Of a stretch of DNA of 64,000 nt, positions 49,992-58,722 are shown piece after piece. The notes under the pieces were generated by a model, which was not told the origin of the DNA, searched no databases, and saw nothing but the letters and a program-made list of their open reading frames with translations. The DNA comes from Duganella sp. CF517 (GTDB taxonomy: Bacteria; Pseudomonadota; Gammaproteobacteria; Burkholderiales; Burkholderiaceae_D), in the NCBI RefSeq assembly GCF_900110275.1, contig NZ_FODC01000004.1, positions 248,001 to 312,000 of the forward strand, in the 5' to 3' direction. Within the stretch, counting starts at the first letter, position 1. Each line of letters opens with the position of its first letter. Both the position numbers and the translations under genes were made by a program.

Positions 49992-50155
49992 AGCGATAGG
50001 TGGTGGCGGCGCCTCAAAACCGGGTTGGAACTATGCTTCCTGCAAACGAGCATCCAGGTCTTCGTACTCATAAGGTCCGCCTCATAATAATTTCGGTCGT
50101 CGATCGATAGTATACAACGCGTAAGCGGACGGCCGGGGCGATCTGGTATCCCCCG

Positions 50156-52039
50156 TCACGCCCCCTTGCCTTGCAGCGCCTTCACGCAACTCTGCAACGC
50201 ATCTTCGAACGAATGGGATACGTGATCCGCCTGTTCGAACCTGCACTCCCGTAAGTCCGGGTTCTCGAACGGACTCGGCAACAATACCGCGAACTGCTTG
50301 CAATGCGGCAGGTCTTCGCGGAACCGGCGGATCGCCTGGTCCATCTTCTCGCGGTCGTTGAGTGGATCGATACTGACCAGACAGACGATCGACACCAGCT
50401 CCGGCGATGCGTCCGGCGGCGGCGGGTCGTCCAGCTCCTCCATGCTCGTGCTGCGGGCATCGATTTTCTGTTCGCGCAGCACGCGCACAAGAATCTCCGT
50501 GGCCAGTTCGTCGAACTGCCCGCTGAGCCCGACGGTAAGCACCAGGCTGCCGGCCGGCACGTCGAACGACCCCTGCCACTCGCCGGTGGCGGAGATGCGG
50601 CTGTCGCGCAGCTGGCGGCCGATGCCGACCCCGGCCAGCGCCGACGCGCTCTTGCGCCGCTTCCACCACTTCGGATCGCCGCTGAGAGCCTCAATGACGG
50701 CGATCACGGCCGTGCTGACCTTGACTTCCTCCTCCGGCGTGATGGCGTTGTCCTTCAGGTCGAAGTGGGCCAGGTGCAGCGCTGGCGCCAGCACGCCGTC
50801 GCAATAGGCGGCCAGCGACTTGTGTTGCATGTAGCGCTTGGCGCTGGCGACGATCTCGTGGGCGTCGCCGGACAGGATGCGCTGATAGAAATTCTGCGGC
50901 ATCGTCAGCGCCGGCAATTCGCCGAACATGATCTCCAGCACCTTGAGCGCGCGGATGTAGCGGCCCGCCACCACCAGGCACAGCGTCAGCGGCGTCGAGA
51001 GCACCAGCCCCACCGGCCCCCAGATCGCGCTCCAGAAGATGGCCGCCACCACCACCGACAGCGGCGACAGGCCCGTGGTGTGGCCGTACAGCTTGGGTTC
51101 GATGGTCTGCGCGACGATGATGTCGACCACCAGGAACCAGCCGAACGTCATCAGCGCCAGCGACCAGCCCGGATCGATGGCGGCGGCCAGCAAGGTGGCG
51201 CAGAACGCGGACATCCAGAAGCCAACGTACGGGATGAAGCGCAGCACGGCGGTCATCGTGCCCCACAGCAGCGCCTGCGACAGGCCGATCACGCTCAAGC
51301 CGATCCAGATGGCGATGCCGGTGCAGGCGTTGACGGCGAATTGCGAGATGAAGAAGCGCGATAACCGCTCGCCGGCGTCGTTGACGGCGATGGTGGTGGC
51401 GCGCAAGTCGGCGCCGCCGGCCAGGCGGATGAAGCGGTCGCGCAGCGCTTCGTGTTCCAGCAGCACGAAGATCAGCACGATGAAGACGATGCCGGCCATC
51501 TCCAGCGGCGGCCAGACCGAGGCGATGATCTTGCCCAGCAATTGCAAGGGTTTGAGCGCGGGCTCGTGGATTTCGACCGGTACCGGCGTGCGGCTGGCCC
51601 CCGGCAGGCCGGGCCGCGCTTCGAGCGGCGTGCCTGGAACGTCTTGCGTGAAATGTTCGATCAGCTGGCCGGCCGGCCCGCCGAGGCTGCCGATGGTGCC
51701 GCGCGTGAGGCTGTCGAGCGCTTCGACCTTGGCGGCGATGGTGTCCTGGTACCGCGGCAGGCTGGCGCCGAGGCGGCTGACCTGCGAGATCATCACCGCG
51801 CCGATCATCAGCAGCGCGGCGGTGACCAGCAGCACGCCGGTCAGCACCGACGCGGTCTGGCCGAGGCCGATGCGGCGCAGCGAGCGCACGAACGGCGCGA
51901 TCAAGAAGCTGAAGATGAAGGCGAGCGTGATGGGGATCAGCACGTCGCGGCCGAAGTACAGCAGGCCCAGCACGGTGGCGGTACCGACCAGGCCGACGAC
52001 AGCGTTGGGCAATGCGCGGGCGGGGAGTGAATCTGACAC
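50156..52039 (-). CDS. AI-2E family (PerM-like) transporter with long C-terminal extension
   Basis: A 627-residue protein. The N-terminal ~370 residues are a PerM/AI-2E exporter-like membrane domain with about 8 helices; typical blocks are LIPITLAFIFSFLIAPFVRSL, VLRFIPYVGFWMSAF and GPVGLVLSTPLTLCLVV. The remaining ~250 residues are soluble: a helical segment (AKRYMQHKSLAAYCDGVLAP), then an alpha/beta segment (LVLTVGLSGQFDELATEILV) recalling a Rossmann or B12-binding fold. Ordinary family members are about 350 residues. Its 3' end is duplicated at 47961-48064. Promoter at 52092-52120. Confidence 0.85.
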   Translation of the reverse strand: MSDSLPARALPNAVVGLVGTATVLGLLYFGRDVLIPITLAFIFSFLIAPFVRSLRRIGLGQTASVLTGVLLVTAALLMIGAVMISQVSRLGASLPRYQDTIAAKVEALDSLTRGTIGSLGGPAGQLIEHFTQDVPGTPLEARPGLPGASRTPVPVEIHEPALKPLQLLGKIIASVWPPLEMAGIVFIVLIFVLLEHEALRDRFIRLAGGADLRATTIAVNDAGERLSRFFISQFAVNACTGIAIWIGLSVIGLSQALLWGTMTAVLRFIPYVGFWMSAFCATLLAAAIDPGWSLALMTFGWFLVVDIIVAQTIEPKLYGHTTGLSPLSVVVAAIFWSAIWGPVGLVLSTPLTLCLVVAGRYIRALKVLEIMFGELPALTMPQNFYQRILSGDAHEIVASAKRYMQHKSLAAYCDGVLAPALHLAHFDLKDNAITPEEEVKVSTAVIAVIEALSGDPKWWKRRKSASALAGVGIGRQLRDSRISATGEWQGSFDVPAGSLVLTVGLSGQFDELATEILVRVLREQKIDARSTSMEELDDPPPPDASPELVSIVCLVSIDPLNDREKMDQAIRRFREDLPHCKQFAVLLPSPFENPDLRECRFEQADHVSHSFEDALQSCVKALQGKGA

Positions 52040-52091
52040 GTGGTCCTTGTGGGTAGTCTGCGGAGGCAGGCTGCAACAGCCTGCTTTCCGA

Positions 52092-52120
52092 GCCTAAATT
52101 AAGGGCTATCGTGTGTCAAT
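52092..52120 (-). promoter_or_regulatory. Sigma70-like promoter of the AI-2E transporter gene
   Basis: On the minus strand: TTGACA (52120-52115), a 17-bp spacer, then TAGGCT (52097-52092). The start codon is about 50 bases downstream. The -35 is perfect and the -10 is moderate. Confidence 0.55.
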
Positions 52121-52181
52121 GCTTCTTACGTAGTTTGACGCGAGCCGCCGGGCGGATGGGCGCCGGCGGGGCGTGAGGGGG

Positions 52182-52478
52182 TCAGGTGGTGCTGCGACGC
52201 AGGTAGTTGGCCGGGGTCGAAATCGGCAGGTCGGAGACGGTGACCGAACTGGCCAGGGCCACCTGGTCCGCTTCGCGCAATTTGGCGTCGGGGGCGAGGA
52301 CGCGCGCGATGACTTGCGGGTTGATATTGATGCTCTGTAAAAACTCGACCGCGCTTGGCGTGCCGATATCGCGTTGGACTTCCAGCGCTTGCCGGACGAT
52401 GAATTCCAACGAATGCCAACCCGCCGTTTCCGACGTCTCCGGCGGCCGGCTCTGACGTCTGTCGTGCTCTGGACTCAT
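52182..52478 (-). CDS. Hypothetical protein, 98 residues
   Basis: A soluble 98-residue protein I do not recognise. The N-terminal 20 residues are polar (MSPEHDRRQSRPPETSETAG). The rest is mostly helical, with LEFIVRQALEVQRDIGTPSAVEFL, and ends in a Ser/Thr-rich tail. An AAGGAG Shine-Dalgarno sits 6 bases before the ATG, strong support for translation, and a TACAAT -10-like hexamer lies upstream. It stands alone between the AI-2E and YkvA-like genes. Confidence 0.65.
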   Translation of the reverse strand: MSPEHDRRQSRPPETSETAGWHSLEFIVRQALEVQRDIGTPSAVEFLQSININPQVIARVLAPDAKLREADQVALASSVTVSDLPISTPANYLRRSTT

Positions 52479-52607
52479 GTCGTGCTCCTTGCAACGGGGA
52501 TGAAATTAGATCGGAAGAAATTCGAATGAGCCCAATTGTAGCCTAACTCGCGGCCGTGCAACACCTTACATCGCGACGATTTGCGGGTCGCCGAAACTAG
52601 TCGCTTA

Positions 52608-52952
52608 CTAGTTGCCGAACCATTGTTGCAGCGTGTCCCTGGCCTTCTGCACATGCTCGTCCTTGATGTGCGCGGCCACGGCGGTGGCGGCGGCGATCAG
52701 CACGCCGATGTCGTCGGTGTAGCCCAGCGCCGGCAGCAGGTCCGGTATCGCGTCGATCGGCGAAATGAAATAGCCGAGCGCGCCATAGATGGTGGTCTTC
52801 GCCCACAGCGGCGTGTCCGGATCGGTGGCGGAGTAGTACATTTTCAACGCCTGCTCGAGCACTTTTTGCCCGGCGGTCTTCGCGTGGGTCTTTATCTTGT
52901 TCCAGAAGCCGGCATCGGAATAGTGCGACGCGTACTCGGTTTTGGCCATCAT
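52608..52952 (-). CDS. YkvA/DUF1232 family membrane protein
   Basis: A 114-residue protein. The DUF1232 core is TPLWAKTTIYGALGYFISPIDAIPDLLPALGYTDD (the SPxDxIPDxxP block is the family hallmark). The function of the family is not established; members are small membrane-associated proteins. The start at 52952 has GGGAG 5 bases upstream, with a second ATG immediately after it. Confidence 0.88.
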   Translation of the reverse strand: MMAKTEYASHYSDAGFWNKIKTHAKTAGQKVLEQALKMYYSATDPDTPLWAKTTIYGALGYFISPIDAIPDLLPALGYTDDIGVLIAAATAVAAHIKDEHVQKARDTLQQWFGN

Positions 52953-53154
52953 TGTTCTCCCTCAAGCACAGCATTGAACTGCAAAGTGGTAGCCAGTGTA
53001 GCTTGCCGCGACGTAAAGCTCAAAATCCTACGGAACATGGGAGCGGCGGCCGCTACGCCCGCCGAAGCCGCCACGGAACTGGACGAGTTGCCGGGAAGGC
53101 TGGCGGCGCGCGCGGCGGGCGGTTGACGTGGGGCGCCGGGGTTGCCGGCGCATC

Positions 53155-54030
53155 TCAACGCAGGGCGGGGTAACTGAAGCCGATGAAATGTGCGGCGTTG
53201 AGCGCGATGTGCAGGAAGATCGGCGCCTCGATGCGCTGGGTGATGTGATAGGCATAGGCATAGCCGAAGCCTGCGATGGTGGCCAGCAGCGCATACGCCG
53301 CGCCGCCGGGCAGATGGGCCAGTCCGAACAGCAGCGCCGAGCAGACCAGCGCGATCCACTTGCCGCTGCGCCAGCGCGCCAGCGACGCCGCCAGGCGGTG
53401 CTGGAGGAAGCCGCGGAAAAAGGCTTCCTCCGCCACCACCGTGAAGAACAGATTGACCGCGATAAATTGCATCGTCAGTTGCGACAGCTTCAAGTCCGGC
53501 CGCACCGCGCCGATCGCCGTGGCCAGACCCAGCACGGCCACCAGGGTGGCCAGCAGCACCGGCAGCGACCGCTTGATGACGCCGCCGAACTCGTTCCACG
53601 AGCGGGCCCGGCTGCACAGGAACGCCAGCAGGATCAGGCCGACGGCGCCCTTGTCGAAGTTGGCGTACTGCGTGAAAGGCGCTGCGCCGGGGGATATCGT
53701 GACGGCGTCGATCACCACCGCGTTGTTGAAGCCGGGCAGCTTGTGGATCGCCAGCGCCAATGCCAGCACCGCCGTGACGACGCCGGAAACCACGCGCACG
53801 TATGGCTGCGGCGCGCGCGCCGTCATGTACGCCGTTCCGGCCAGCGCCGCCAACGCGACGATGGCCGGCGACCGCAGCACGCCGGCCGCCATGCCGAGCC
53901 CGAGCGCGGCGGCAAAAAACGCGGTCCAGGGCGCGATGGTGACGCGCCCGAGGGCGGCCGGTTTGGCCCACGCGGCGCAAACCGCGGCGGCAAGCAGAAT
54001 ATAGGTGGCGAGTGTGGTGTCGGAGATCAT
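53155..54030 (-). CDS. CPBP-family intramembrane glutamic endopeptidase
   Basis: A 291-residue multi-pass protein with about eight hydrophobic segments. The CPBP/Abi motifs are VVAEEAFFRGFLQ (EExxxR) with a catalytic Glu pair, LLFGLAHLPGG (FxxxH) and HIALNAAHFIGF near the C terminus (HxxxN). Family members cleave membrane proteins or prenylated substrates, and some confer self-immunity to bacteriocins. No bacteriocin gene is nearby. The stop is followed closely by the convergent-strand region upstream of YkvA. Confidence 0.87.
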   Translation of the reverse strand: MISDTTLATYILLAAAVCAAWAKPAALGRVTIAPWTAFFAAALGLGMAAGVLRSPAIVALAALAGTAYMTARAPQPYVRVVSGVVTAVLALALAIHKLPGFNNAVVIDAVTISPGAAPFTQYANFDKGAVGLILLAFLCSRARSWNEFGGVIKRSLPVLLATLVAVLGLATAIGAVRPDLKLSQLTMQFIAVNLFFTVVAEEAFFRGFLQHRLAASLARWRSGKWIALVCSALLFGLAHLPGGAAYALLATIAGFGYAYAYHITQRIEAPIFLHIALNAAHFIGFSYPALR

Positions 54031-54080
54031 TGCGCGAGGTGGCTAATTTTCGCGCAATAATATCACCCGGGCAACCTCAG

Positions 54081-54869
54081 TCAAAACTTGTAGCTGATCC
54101 CCGACATGACCAGCGGCGTGGTCTTGCGGAAGGTCAGCGGACTGTCGGCGGCGTCCCCGGTCAGGCGGGTCACGCCCACGGCGGCGTAGGACGACCAGTT
54201 GCGGTTGATTTCGTGGCTCCAGGTGACGGCGGCGCCGACGCTTTCCAGGCCGGCCTTGGCGCGGTACGGCCGATAGCCCGAGCGCGCGCCCTGGACATCG
54301 GTGACGCCGAAATAGGTCTGCATGTGCTTGTTGTCGCCATACACGGCCGACGCGCTCAGGCTGACGTTGTGGCCGCCGCCATTGTAGAGCGGCATGGAGG
54401 CGCCCAGCGTGTAGGTCGAACCATTCTCGCGCTTGCCGACGGCCTGCGTCGTGCCAAGGCTCAGGCCGACCGTGCCAAGCTGGTAGCTGGCCGTCAGCAC
54501 GGCCTGCAGGCCGCCGTCGATGTCGCCCATGCCGCGCAACGCGTCCGAACCGGCGGCGAAGGTGCGCTTCTTCTCGTCGCGCGCGCCGCCGTAGCCGAGC
54601 GCGCCGCTCAGGTTGACCGCGCCGACATTGGTTTGGTAACCGAGGCCGCGCCGGGTGCTGATGAAGAAGCCGTTGGCCCACGTGCGTTCCAGGAACGGCA
54701 GCGGCACCACGCGGCTGTCGTCGCTGCCGGCGTACTCGGGCACGTAGGCGGCGCCCAGGCCGACCGTCAGGCTGTCGCCGTCGGGCGCGTCGGCGGCGCT
54801 GCTGTTGGCGCCCAGGGCGCACAAGGTGGTCAGGGCGAAGGCGAGCTTGAGGTTCAGGGCGTGGCGCAT
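54081..54869 (-). CDS. MipA/OmpV family outer-membrane protein
   Basis: A 262-residue exported protein. Signal peptide (MRHALNLKLAFALTTLCALGA), then SLTVGLGAAYVPEYAGSDDSRV, the typical MipA/OmpV opening, followed by amphipathic strands of a 12-stranded barrel and a C-terminal GISYKF ending in Phe. Relatives act as MltA-interacting scaffold or porin-like proteins. The start at 54869 was chosen for the signal peptide; the longer frame begins in a Ser/Arg-rich stretch. Confidence 0.85.
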   Translation of the reverse strand: MRHALNLKLAFALTTLCALGANSSAADAPDGDSLTVGLGAAYVPEYAGSDDSRVVPLPFLERTWANGFFISTRRGLGYQTNVGAVNLSGALGYGGARDEKKRTFAAGSDALRGMGDIDGGLQAVLTASYQLGTVGLSLGTTQAVGKRENGSTYTLGASMPLYNGGGHNVSLSASAVYGDNKHMQTYFGVTDVQGARSGYRPYRAKAGLESVGAAVTWSHEINRNWSSYAAVGVTRLTGDAADSPLTFRKTTPLVMSGISYKF

Positions 54870-55037
54870 GGTGGTTTTCCTGTCGGTGGTGGATCGAGGT
54901 CCGCCGGTGCGTGATTGCCCGGTTCGGAACGGGCTGAAGTGTGGCAACATTTGCGGTCCGCCGCTATCGGCTTGGCTGAAGTATCATTTGCTGAATTCTC
55001 CGGTATCGCGTGGCGGTGCCGGCACCCAGGAGCTGAC

Positions 55038-55700
55038 ATGTCTTTGACCCTTTACTACCATCCGCTGGCCTCGTTCTGCCACAAGGTGCTGATCGCGCTG
55101 TACGAGAACGGCACCCAATTCGACAAGCGCATCATCAATCTGGGCGAGGAGAGCGACCGCGCCGAACTGCAGGCGATGTGGCCGCCGTGCAAGTTCCCGG
55201 TGATCCGCGACCACGAGCGCACCCGCGACGTGCCGGAGACGTCGGTCATCATCGAGTATCTGGACCGCTATTTCCCCGGCGAGAAGCCGCTGATCCCGGC
55301 CGACTGGGACGCGGCGCTGGACGTGCGCCTGTGGGACCGCTTCTTCGACAATTACGTGCAGGAGCCGATGCAAACCATCGTCAACGGCCATCTGACCGGC
55401 TTGCAGTGCGACCAGACCAAGGAGCGCACCAAGCTCAAGACCGCCTACAAGATGATCGAGAAACGCATGACGAGCAGGATATGGATGTGCGGCGACGACT
55501 TCAGCATGGCCGACTGCGCGGCGGCGCCGGCGCTGTTCTATGCCAGCACGATCTTGCCGTTCCCGGAGGAGTACAGCCAGCTGCAGGCGTACTTCGAGCG
55601 GCTGGTGATGCGGCCGTCGTTCAAGCAGGTGTTGGAGGAATCGAAACCGTATTTCTCGATGTATCCGTTCGTGCAGGATATTCCGGACCGCTTCCTTTAA
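55038..55700 (+). CDS. Glutathione S-transferase family protein
   Basis: A 220-residue GST. The thioredoxin-like N-terminal domain (LTLYYHPLASFCHKVLIALYE) includes the glutathione-binding PETSVIIEYLDRYFPG segment (cis-Pro and the ES/TS pair). The helical C-terminal domain has FSMADCAAAPALFYA, where the N-capping box motif of GSTs lies. Substrate unknown. The start is ATG 55038, with AGGAGCTGAC as ribosome site. Confidence 0.9.
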   Translation: MSLTLYYHPLASFCHKVLIALYENGTQFDKRIINLGEESDRAELQAMWPPCKFPVIRDHERTRDVPETSVIIEYLDRYFPGEKPLIPADWDAALDVRLWDRFFDNYVQEPMQTIVNGHLTGLQCDQTKERTKLKTAYKMIEKRMTSRIWMCGDDFSMADCAAAPALFYASTILPFPEEYSQLQAYFERLVMRPSFKQVLEESKPYFSMYPFVQDIPDRFL

Positions 55701-55734
55701 GCGGGCAGGGGCGGCCCGGCGCCAGCAAAACAAA

Positions 55735-55760
55735 GGGTCGTACCCGTGTGGGTACGACCC
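55735..55760 (-). terminator. Intrinsic terminator of the phasin gene
   Basis: Perfect 11-bp stem (GGGTCGTACCC on each side read through the hairpin) with a 4-nt loop. In minus orientation it is followed by TTTGTTTTG. It lies 40 bases past the phasin stop and 34 bases past the convergent GST stop, so it may serve both. Confidence 0.75.
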
Positions 55761-55799
55761 TGGGATGGATCGCCGTGCGGGGTGGGACCAGGCGTTGGA

Positions 55800-56330
55800 T
55801 TAGCTCTTGTTGCCTTTGTTTTCGTCGCTCTGCATCGATGCCGGCTGCTGCATCGCGCGGTTTTGCGCCGCGACCTGGGCGAATTGGGTCGCCTGGTCGA
55901 GGATTTCCTTGCCGGCGGCCTTCTGCATGCGCAGTTGCTGGTCGGTCTGTGCGGCGGCCTTTTGGGTCACCACGTCGGCCAGCTCGGTGGCGGTGCGCGC
56001 CGTTTGTGGCACGTGCTGTTGCGCAACCTGGTTGATGTTCGTCTGGAAGTCGCTGGTGATCTTCACCAGTTGCTGTTGATAGGTCTGCAGTTTCTGCGCG
56101 ACCGCCTCGACGGATGGGCTGGCATCGGCGCGCTCGGTGGGCGGCGTCAGCAGTGCCGTTTGCAGCATTTGCGTGGAATCCTGCATCCAGCTGCGGCTGA
56201 ACTGCAGGTTCACTTCTGCCAGTTCGCGCATCGTCTGCACCATGGCAAGCGACACATCGTTAAAGTAAGCGATACGTGCTTCGATGTGATTTTTTGCTGC
56301 TGGCGATATGGTTTCCACAAACGAATTCAT
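55800..56330 (-). CDS. phaP: Phasin family protein
   Basis: A 176-residue helical protein that coats polyhydroxyalkanoate granules. NSFVETISPAAKNHIEARIAYFNDVSLAMV and the Gln/Ala-rich C terminus are typical of betaproteobacterial phasins of the PhaP type. The start at 56330 has GAGGAGATTAAT as ribosome site. Its presence implies PHB storage, common in Oxalobacteraceae. Confidence 0.88.
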   Translation of the reverse strand: MNSFVETISPAAKNHIEARIAYFNDVSLAMVQTMRELAEVNLQFSRSWMQDSTQMLQTALLTPPTERADASPSVEAVAQKLQTYQQQLVKITSDFQTNINQVAQQHVPQTARTATELADVVTQKAAAQTDQQLRMQKAAGKEILDQATQFAQVAAQNRAMQQPASMQSDENKGNKS

Positions 56331-56488
56331 ATTAATCTCCTCATTCAAATAGCGGCCAAAATGTGAGGCGACACAGGCGCTTTGGCCGGACGCCGGAAGC
56401 GATATTCTCGCAGGTGTGCGGAAATATTGACACACCAGAGCCTGCCGGCACTATTCGTTTTGCGGAGTCAATAAATGCTATTTTTCAC

Positions 56489-57808
56489 TCAATTGCCGGA
56501 AGGCGCGCCGCCAGTGGCGCGCGGGATCAAATACATGCTTTTCTGCCGGCCGTCGAGGTAGCGGATGCCCGATTCGTCGAAGTACGCATCCTCTTCCAAC
56601 ATGATATTCACCGGCGCCGGCCAGCCCGGCAAAACCGATGCCGCGCTCAGTTCGATCGAATACGCGGTGCGTGGGCGAAGGGCCTCGTCGCCGCTTCCCG
56701 GTACGCCGTTTTGCATAGCCCACATGCCGATGGCCGGACCGGCGGCATGGCCATGGTAGCCCAGCGGATGGCTGTAGATGGTCGGCTTGATGCCCTCCGC
56801 GCGCGCCTGCGCCAGCGCCCCGGCCAGCATCTGGTTGCCGCTGCGGCCTTCCTTGAACTGCGCCAGCAGGATGTCCTGCAAGCGGTTGGCCTGGCCGAAG
56901 GCCTGCGCCAGCGCCGCCGGCGCCGCGTGCTCTCCCGGCTTGAGCACATACGCGTGCTGCTGCACGTCGGTGTTCAGGCGCAGGTAGGTGATGCCGATAT
57001 CGACGTGCAGCAGGTCGCCCGGCACGATCACGGTCGGATCGGCCAAGCCTTTGCCGCTGCGCTGGATTTCCACCGACGGGTGGAACCAGGTGTCGTAGCC
57101 GAGATCGCGGATCTTCTGGCGGAACCACCACACCACGTCGTCGGTGGTGGTGATGCCCGGCGTGATGACGCGCTCTGAAAAGCCTTCGTCGATGATCCTG
57201 TGGGTGGCGTTGACCAGCTGCGGGTAGATCTGCATTTCGCGCTCGCCGCGCGTTTCGAGCCAGCGGATCGCCAGGGGCTCGGCCGGGACGACCTTTTGCT
57301 TGTAGGCGGCGGGCAGCGCCTGCAGCAGCTCGATGTAGTCGGTGTGGTCGATGCCGTCGGCGTGGCCGAAATGGCGCGAGGTGTTCAGCGCTATCTTGTT
57401 CGGATTGCGGGTTTTGATGATATCGACCAGCGCGTCCCACTGGTCGGGGAATTTTTTCATGTCCCAGGCGGCGGCGATGCTCTTGCCGACCGCATAGCGC
57501 GCCACCGCCAGCTTTTCCACCGTTTTCTTGACCGGATCGCGGTGGAACACGATGATGGTGCGGCGGCGGGCGTTGAGCCATTCGGCCGGCAGCATGGTTT
57601 TGAGCACCGGATCTTCGTTGTACTCGCGCGAGACCAGCACCCACATGTCGATGCCGGTCTGCTCCATCATCCCGGGCAGCAGATTGTCCAGCCGGTCGGC
57701 CAGCACCTCGTTGACGACGGTGGCCTGGTCGCGCGGCGAGAGCGCGGCGGCCTGGCAGGCGGTGGACATAAGCAGGGGGAGGGCGAGCGCCAGCAGATAT
57801 TTTTTCAT
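56489..57808 (-). CDS. Secreted M24-family metallopeptidase (Xaa-Pro aminopeptidase-like)
   Basis: A 439-residue protein with a signal peptide (MKKYLLALALPLLMSTACQA). The C-terminal pita-bread domain has the five expected metal ligands: Asp in HVDIGITYL, Asp in RLNTDVQQH, His in GYHGHAAG, Glu in YSIELSAA and Glu in MLEEDAYF. The N-terminal domain is creatinase-like. Export is unusual for this family but is seen in some lineages. It is divergent from the adjacent alpha/beta hydrolase. Confidence 0.85.
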   Translation of the reverse strand: MKKYLLALALPLLMSTACQAAALSPRDQATVVNEVLADRLDNLLPGMMEQTGIDMWVLVSREYNEDPVLKTMLPAEWLNARRRTIIVFHRDPVKKTVEKLAVARYAVGKSIAAAWDMKKFPDQWDALVDIIKTRNPNKIALNTSRHFGHADGIDHTDYIELLQALPAAYKQKVVPAEPLAIRWLETRGEREMQIYPQLVNATHRIIDEGFSERVITPGITTTDDVVWWFRQKIRDLGYDTWFHPSVEIQRSGKGLADPTVIVPGDLLHVDIGITYLRLNTDVQQHAYVLKPGEHAAPAALAQAFGQANRLQDILLAQFKEGRSGNQMLAGALAQARAEGIKPTIYSHPLGYHGHAAGPAIGMWAMQNGVPGSGDEALRPRTAYSIELSAASVLPGWPAPVNIMLEEDAYFDESGIRYLDGRQKSMYLIPRATGGAPSGN

Positions 57809-57886
57809 GCTCAGATGTTGACGGCAGATTACAATGAAGTCAACGCTTTGCATACCAACCAACCAACTAAACTGGAGGATCACCGA

Positions 57887-58669
57887 GTGCAGCCACCGAC
57901 GATATTCTATTTGCATGGCGGGCCGGGTCTGGGCACCGCGTTCGAGCGCCAGCGCTACCCGGACGCCGACAACGTGCACTGGTGGCAGCAGCCGTCGGCC
58001 GTGTCCTGCGCCACGCGCCCGTATCAGGATTTGCTGGCCGCGACCGTGGCCGAGTTCCGGCTCGGCGTCGACATGCTGGGCGGGCCGATGACGATCATGG
58101 CCAGTTCCTTCGGCGCGCATCTGGCGGTGCACCTGGCGCGCCAGATGCCGGAATCGATCGCCCGCATCGTGCTGCTGGCGCCGACCTTCAATCCGGAGGA
58201 GGCCGCGCTGCGCCTTGCCCGCCACGGCCTGGCGCTGCACGCGCAAGACGCCAACGCCGGCAAGCTGGTGGCGGCGCTGGCGGAGTACGAGGCCGCGCCG
58301 GGCCGCGCGCGGTTCTGGGACGTGATGGGGGCATTGTGGCTGCTGCCGAACGTGACGTCGCTGTACTTCGGTCCCAATTCGGGCGATGAGCCGCAGGTGT
58401 TCGCCTATCTGCTGCAGCAGCCGGGCGTGTTCGACGGGCCGTCGTCGGTGGCGACGTCGGACGATTTCGCCGCCGGCTCGCTGGAACCGGTGCGCAGCCC
58501 TTACCAGGGCCCGGTGTCGGTGATTTTCGGGGAATTCGATCCGATGGTCGATCCGGTTCGCGATTGCGAGATCTGGAAGGAGGTGTTCCCGCAGGCCGCC
58601 GTGCATACGCTGCCGACCGGGCATTTCCCGCTGTTGGAGCTGTCGATCGAGGCTTGTCTGAATCCGTGA
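57887..58669 (+). CDS. Alpha/beta hydrolase
   Basis: A 260-residue cytoplasmic hydrolase. It has YLHGGPGLGTAFE (oxyanion loop), MASSFGAHLAV (nucleophile elbow with Ser), FGEFDPMVDPVRD (acid) and LPTGHFPLLE (His). The start is a GTG at 57887, with GGAGG 8 bases upstream; longer in-frame readings begin in the divergent M24 gene. Substrate unknown. Confidence 0.82.
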   Translation: MQPPTIFYLHGGPGLGTAFERQRYPDADNVHWWQQPSAVSCATRPYQDLLAATVAEFRLGVDMLGGPMTIMASSFGAHLAVHLARQMPESIARIVLLAPTFNPEEAALRLARHGLALHAQDANAGKLVAALAEYEAAPGRARFWDVMGALWLLPNVTSLYFGPNSGDEPQVFAYLLQQPGVFDGPSSVATSDDFAAGSLEPVRSPYQGPVSVIFGEFDPMVDPVRDCEIWKEVFPQAAVHTLPTGHFPLLELSIEACLNP

Positions 58670-58684
58670 ATCCCGGGGATGCAG

Positions 58685-58722
58685 GCAGGGCCGATTACGG
58701 CGTTCCGCCTAATCCGCCCTGC
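58685..58722. repeat. Dispersed palindromic repeat overlapping the GH2 stop
   Basis: Inverted repeat with arms GCAGGGCCGATTA and TAATCCGCCCTGC (one mismatch), of the same GGCGGATTA family as 46319-46344. The right arm contains the TAG stop of the convergent GH2 gene and encodes its last residues (RAD), so the palindrome appears to have landed on the gene end. Confidence 0.65.

Noticed and set aside
50082..50669. Minus-strand frame of 195 codons inside the AI-2E gene
   Set aside because: Out of frame with the clear AI-2E coding sequence, Arg/Gly-rich, and shares the frame-shifted repeat that also appears near 48 kb.
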